Shown one piece after another: positions 59,607 to 64,000 of a stretch of 64,000 bases of DNA. The stretch's first letter is position 1. The number at the start of each line of letters is the position of its first letter. Source of the DNA: Dermatemys mawii (taxonomy: Eukaryota; Chordata; Testudines; Dermatemydidae). Location: the NCBI GenBank assembly GCA_007922305.1, contig ML677334.1, positions 58,878,858 through 58,942,857 on the forward strand. Direction: 5' to 3'. The position numbers and the translations under genes were made by a program. The notes under the pieces are model-generated. The model ran no database searches, was not told the origin of the DNA, and worked only from the letters and a program-made list of their open reading frames with translations.

Positions 59607-60071
59607 ATGGCATTAAGGGGTAGGCTGGGTCCCCAAAGAGAACTATAGGCATTTCAACATCCCCAACGATAATTCAACTGTAAGGGCTGCTCTCATCTTG
59701 GTATTCTTGCGATTCGGGGCAGGGGAAAGCAAATCACAAAGTTCCATGGAAGTGCCCTTATTCATACGAAAGTTTCGCAGCCACTGGGAATCATCCCAGA
59801 CCTGCAACACTATGCAGTCCCACCAGTCTGTGCTTGTTTCCTAGGCCCAGAATCAGCGTTCCATGGCAAGAACCTGCCTCATTACCACCATGATGTCCAA
59901 ATTGCCAGGGCCCATGCTTTGAGAGAAGTTTATGTCCATGTCCTCATCACTATTGTGATTGCGCTGTCGTCGCCTCCTCACTTGCTTTTGCAGGTTCTCC
60001 ACATACTGCAGGGTAATGTGCTAGGTGTTTACATTGCTAACAACAGCAGTGGTGAGCTGAGTGGGCTCCAT
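59607..60071 (-). pseudogene. Harbinger transposase pseudogene
   Basis: Reading from the start triplet complement at 60069-60071, the sequence aligns with the 5' part of the intact transposase gene down to about 59676, then jumps to its 3' part (GGCATTAAGGGGTAGGCTGGGTCCCC, equivalent to 1631-1656). Several hundred bases of the catalytic core, including the second Asp region, are deleted, and substitutions and indels break the frame. It cannot encode an active nuclease. Confidence 0.85.
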
Positions 60072-60308
60072 GCTTGCCATGGTATGGCGTCTGCAGGAGA
60101 GCAGAGTTGCAGCGGGAAGTGGTGGATGATGGTGGTTAGCACCGTGCACATTTCCCAAGGAAGAATACACATTCCCAGGAGCGCATGACAGACAACATGG
60201 AGAAATTTGTTACTGAGGCAAAAGCAGGAGAGCATAGTTGCAGTGGATGACGATGGTTAGCACTGCACACAGTTCCCAAGGAAGAACACGCATTCCTGGG
60301 AGCACATA

Positions 60309-61190
60309 TGTGACGGGGCTAGCCAGCCCTGCACTAGCACAGACTGAGTTAAGCCAGTAGCACTGGCAGTGGAAGTCTCACCCCCCAGCATACTGGGCAT
60401 GCTCCAAGTGCTCTAGCAATATAAAAGTAGGGAGCTCAGCTCATTCTGGGCTGGCAGCTGAGGGAGAAGGATATGCCTGGGAGGGTCCTGCCGCGGACCA
60501 GCCTCAGCCCCTGGAGGTATTGGGACCCGAGGCTTTCTCAAGCCTGCCTGGAGCCGAGCGACAGGAGCAGCCAGAGGAGGCGACAGACCCAACGACTAGC
60601 GGAGCAGCCAGAGACGCCTGGGAGACTCCTGTGGCAGACCTGGTAGAAAGTGACCCAGGGACGGTGGTGGAGTGGTATCTCCCACCCGGGAAACCTCAGC
60701 GTGTTTCGGTGGGACCTCCCCGCTGAGTCAGTGGCAAGGCTACGCCGCTGTTAGGGCCCTGGGTCGGGGCCTGCTGGAGTCAGGTGGGCCCAGGCCCTCC
60801 TACCTAGGCCGCCACACCCCTAGGTGGGCAACCCACCTGTATGGACTTTGGCTATTAGGCCGTATTTCCCTGTGACTGGGGCAACCCAGTGCACTTTGGC
60901 TGTGAAGCCACTTTGCCCTGCAACTGGGGACGACTATACAGACTTTGGTTGCTAAGCCACTTTGCCCTGCGACCTGGGGCGACTATACAGACTTGGGCTG
61001 TTGAGTCACTTTGCCCTGCGACCCCAGGGCTGTTCCATGGATTCTGGCCGCTAAGCCATATTACCCTGCGGTACCAGGGTGATTCTGTGGACTCTGGCCA
61101 CTGGGCCGGGCTGCCCTGAAGTAAGGGCAAGCCTACAGACTCTGGCCATTAGGCCACATTGCCCAGTACTCAGGGGCGTAAACCCCGACA
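60309..61190 (+). mobile_element. Solo LTR-like element, 882 bp
   Basis: It starts TGTGACGGGGCTAGCC and ends GGGGCGTAAACCCCGACA. Removing it restores GAGCACAT|GACAGACAAC, which parallels the neighbouring unit GAGCGCATGACAGACAAC at 60179, so the insertion boundaries are well supported. The flanks ACATA/CCATG fit a mutated 5-bp duplication. End motifs resemble the LTR at 35118-35585. No coding domains. Confidence 0.75.
60808..61172. repeat. ~49-bp tandem array inside the LTR
   Basis: About seven units of the form GCCACTTTGCCCTGCGACC ... GGACTCTGGCCRCTAA recur head to tail, diverging at the flanks. Seen as repeated CTTTGCCCTGC and TGGCTGTTG-like words. Confidence 0.85.
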
Positions 61191-61738
61191 CCATGACAGA
61201 CAACAGGGAGAAATTCTCTATTGAGGCCAGAGCAGGAGAGCAGAGTTGCAGCAGAAGTGGTGGATGCCATGAGAATAGATATTTATACAGAAGGACGAGA
61301 GGATCTGCGAAGTGGATTCATGGCACCAGGAGAGCAGAGTTGCAACGGAAGTGGTGGGTAGATGACGACGGTTAGCAGTCGTACTGCACCGTCTACTGAA
61401 AGCAGTATGGTGTCTGCATGGAAAAAAGGCTTAAAATGATTGTCTACTGTTGCTTTCATGGAGGGAGGGGCGACTGACAACATGTACCCAAAACCACGTG
61501 TGACAGTGTTTTTGCCTCGTCATGCATTGGGAGCTAAACCCAGAATTTCAGTGGGTGGCGGAAACTGTGGGATAGCTACCCATGGTGCACCACTCCGAGA
61601 GTCAGTGCCAGCCTCGGTACTATGAACGCACTCCGACTTAACGCATTTAGTGGGGACACACACAATCAAATGTGTACAATCTGTTCATAAAAATCAACTT
61701 CTATAAATTCGACCTAATTTTGTAGTGTAGACGTAACT

Positions 61739-64000
61739 TAATGGACTCTACCTGCAATTGGAGAGCAGACAAATGGATTTTGGAAGCTTATCTGGTAGAA
61801 GATGCTTGTTCACTAGATGAAAACCAGAAAAATGTGTAGCTTCTAGAATATCTCCCTCTCAGTATAGAGCCTTCATAGATAAAATGTTAGCTTTTACCTG
61901 CTTCTTTATGGGACTGCTTCAGTTCCTACTGTTAGGATCAGGTTATCTGCTTTTGAGAATCCAACCAGGGGCTATCATAATATTCTTTGTCTTTTAGAAG
62001 AGCTTGAAATACCTTAATGCCTATCATATTATACATATCTCAAGACAGTTGTTAATTTGTACTGAAAATAAGCACTGTCATTTTCCGCTATTTATGTTAA
62101 TTTCTTTTTGTTTGTGCTACCAGTCCATTTCTTTGTTTAATAGACCATTAAACTACTTTAAATATCTGTGTCAATTAGAAATTGAACCACATTTTCTGAA
62201 GAATGACATCCTTCCTCTACAACTACCCCACTCAAAAAGTAAGACTATCTAAGACTTGAGTGGGAGAAAGACTGGGGAAAAAAACTTTGAAAAAATAACT
62301 GCTGTTGGCTATCAACTTTTCTCAAGAGCTACTAACCTTTGGTCATGTTATGGATTGATAGCAGGTGAAAATCAGCCCAATTTCAACCTCTTCATATATG
62401 TTAAACATCATAAAAATTCTCTTGCTTTTGCAAGTGCTACAAAGTTGTAAACCTAACCAGCTATATCAAAATGTCATTCCATCAGATGATGTATAGAATT
62501 GCATGAACTAAGTCAGTGATATTATGGGGAGAGTTGCTGTCCTAGATTCACACTAGACTGATAAAGGTTAAAGAGATTTGAGACATCAGAATACAGTGAT
62601 GGTGGTTGTGTGGCAACCAGGTCTATAATTTTAGCTGGAAAAGGAAGATTGTCATTATCAAGTGCTGATAATTTCTTGAGAAAAAATCTTTTTTATAGCA
62701 GCCTTTTCAAAACTGCCGTTTCAAAGGGAGGCATTGACATTTTTCACTAGTACCGTACCCATTTCTTCCATATTAGTTTTTATCCTCAAGGAAGACATGG
62801 AACCAAATAACATTGTGATCTGAATAGTTCCTCCTGCTTCTGGTATCTCAGTGACCAAAACAGAGCCAGAGAAATCTTAGTTTTTGCCATATGCGGATGT
62901 CCTCTTGTATCTGTGATATGTAGTGTGGTTCAAACCCATTCATTTTTTTTATCTGCAAACTAACTAGGAATTTCATCACAGTGAGGGGAACTTGAAATTG
63001 GATATCAAACTTTGGTTTATCAACCAAAACAAATCTGGTGGTAGAAAATTTAAGACCTTATTGGGAAGGCAAAGGACATTGCTTTGCCTCCCTGGCCACC
63101 AACAGGATTGAAGTAATCCTATCTCAAACTGTAGGAAGTAGGGGTTGGTCCCTGACATCAGTTAAAATTTGGAACTGCTGAACCTCCAATGTGAACCTGG
63201 ATGCTAGCTCACAGATGTGACCAGCCATTGTCAGTTGAACCAGTATCCATCTAGGATAGTTCCATGGTCATTATGGTGGTTGTAAAATTCTCAGCTGCTT
63301 CAGAAGATTCATTAATGCGGATTTTAGTCACTTCCAGCTCCCACAGTGAGAGCCTTTGTCACTGCACTTAGAACTTTGCAACACAATGGAACATTGGGAT
63401 TAAGTTGGAACCAGTTTTAGTTTATCCATACTAGAATTCACATATAGGGAATGTACACACTCCTTTCAATCTAATTTTTGCAGATCTCTTTGCTTTCAGG
63501 ATTATTGCAAACAGCACAGCCACAGAACTGAGGCAGCCTTCCCTCTTTTGGCTTCTGCTATACTGACCACCTAGCTGCAACCAATTAGTGTCATATAATC
63601 AGATTTCAGTATTACATGAAAAATCAAGAAGAAGGGGGTGGGGTTTGGTGTTAATTGATAGACAATTGAATTTTTTGTTAACTTCTGATCTTTCACTTAA
63701 CAGTAGGACTCAAAGAATGGGGTCTATGATGCTGACACCCTAATGTCTTGAAAGGAAAAAATCAATGAAGTTGAGATTAGACATTTCTGTTAGTCTGCCA
63801 TTACATATGTTTTCCCCTTGCTTACTACTGCTGTTATTGAGGATCAGAACCTCACAACGGATCCCTGCATGCTCTGCTTCCACATCCTCTACATGTAACA
63901 TCAGTGTTCAGCTTTCTTGATCAGCAAGTGGTGGCCATCAAAGTGATTCAGCAAAATAAATACCACAGGATTGGCTTCAAAGGCCGTTTATGCAACCAAA
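61739..64000. other. Unannotated intron sequence at the window end
   Basis: No exon, RNA gene or transposon could be identified. Parts may be old decayed repeats. Confidence 0.5.

Larger units (their letters stand above)
60085..61375. repeat. Tandem units in decayed Harbinger 5' region
   Basis: The words GGAGAGCAGAGTTGCAGCGG (about 60093), GGAGAGCATAGTTGCAGTGG, GGAGAGCAGAGTTGCAGCAG and GGAGAGCAGAGTTGCAACGG recur at about 60093, 60227, 61229 and 61338. Each is followed by GTGG/GACGACGGTTAGCA-like sequence. The solo LTR interrupts the array. Confidence 0.75.
59607..61738. mobile_element. Decayed Harbinger copy, split by a solo LTR
   Basis: Related to 1-2941: transposase remnant (59607-60071), subterminal GGGATAGCTACCC ... 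GCACCACTC (about 61570), and the right terminus TTTTGTAGTGTAGACGTAAC. The left terminus is missing. The region between has repeats of about 130 bases, and a solo LTR is inserted at 60309-61190. Confidence 0.8.

Noticed and set aside
59919..60188. 89-codon + strand frame
   Set aside because: Antisense to the Harbinger transposase remnant; no independent support.
60520..61130. Open frames in the LTR and its tandem array
   Set aside because: Periodic translation comes from the 49-bp units; no viral or host domain is recognisable.

Overview
The window is vertebrate nuclear DNA, most likely from a turtle (possibly another archosauromorph reptile). Introns are large, the background is AT-rich with one CpG-dense island, and no packed or operon-like genes are seen. 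The repeats are CR1 LINE tails, MIR-type SINEs, many hAT and PIF/Harbinger elements, a DIRS-type tyrosine-recombinase retrotransposon and solo LTRs. The species call is inference from repeat families I recognise.

Only one host gene can be supported: ASXL3, on the + strand. Coding exon 1 (21799-21852) lies in a CpG island, and coding exon 2 (46114-46196) lies 24.3 kb downstream. Together they encode the first 45 complete codons plus two bases of the next codon, and start the HARE-HTH domain of this Polycomb-associated chromatin protein. The window ends inside the following intron, and I could not find the next exon. The island carries two facing ACTACA-type (ZNF143/THAP11-like) sites, a perfect CRE, a TCTCGCGAG motif and a tiny upstream ORF whose stop overlaps the ASXL3 start codon.

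Layout: 1-2941 is a truncated but coding-competent Harbinger transposon with a 442-residue transposase on the - strand and a Myb/SANT-like partner exon on the + strand. 2942-8880 is intergenic with scattered MITEs. 8881-13620 is a decayed DIRS-like retrotransposon interrupted by a hAT MITE. 13637-16185 is a cluster of palindromic MITEs with a 400-base assembly gap (14452-14851). 16186-21140 is mostly unannotated, with a spaced inverted repeat and a hAT MITE with a perfect 8-bp target duplication. 21140-22000 is the ASXL3 promoter and exon 1. 21853-46113 is intron 1, with MIR, Harbinger and hAT MITEs, two solo LTRs and LINE fragments. 46197-64000 is part of intron 2, with a hAT nested in a CR1, a pogo/Tigger-like MITE, L3-type LINE tails, and a decayed Harbinger copy split by a solo LTR that carries a ~49-bp tandem array.

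The most interesting material is the intact Harbinger transposase with possible MITE clients in the same window, the DIRS relic with its paired terminal hairpin, and the architecture of the ASXL3 promoter. I saw no convincing tRNA, rRNA, CRISPR array or viral coding region.
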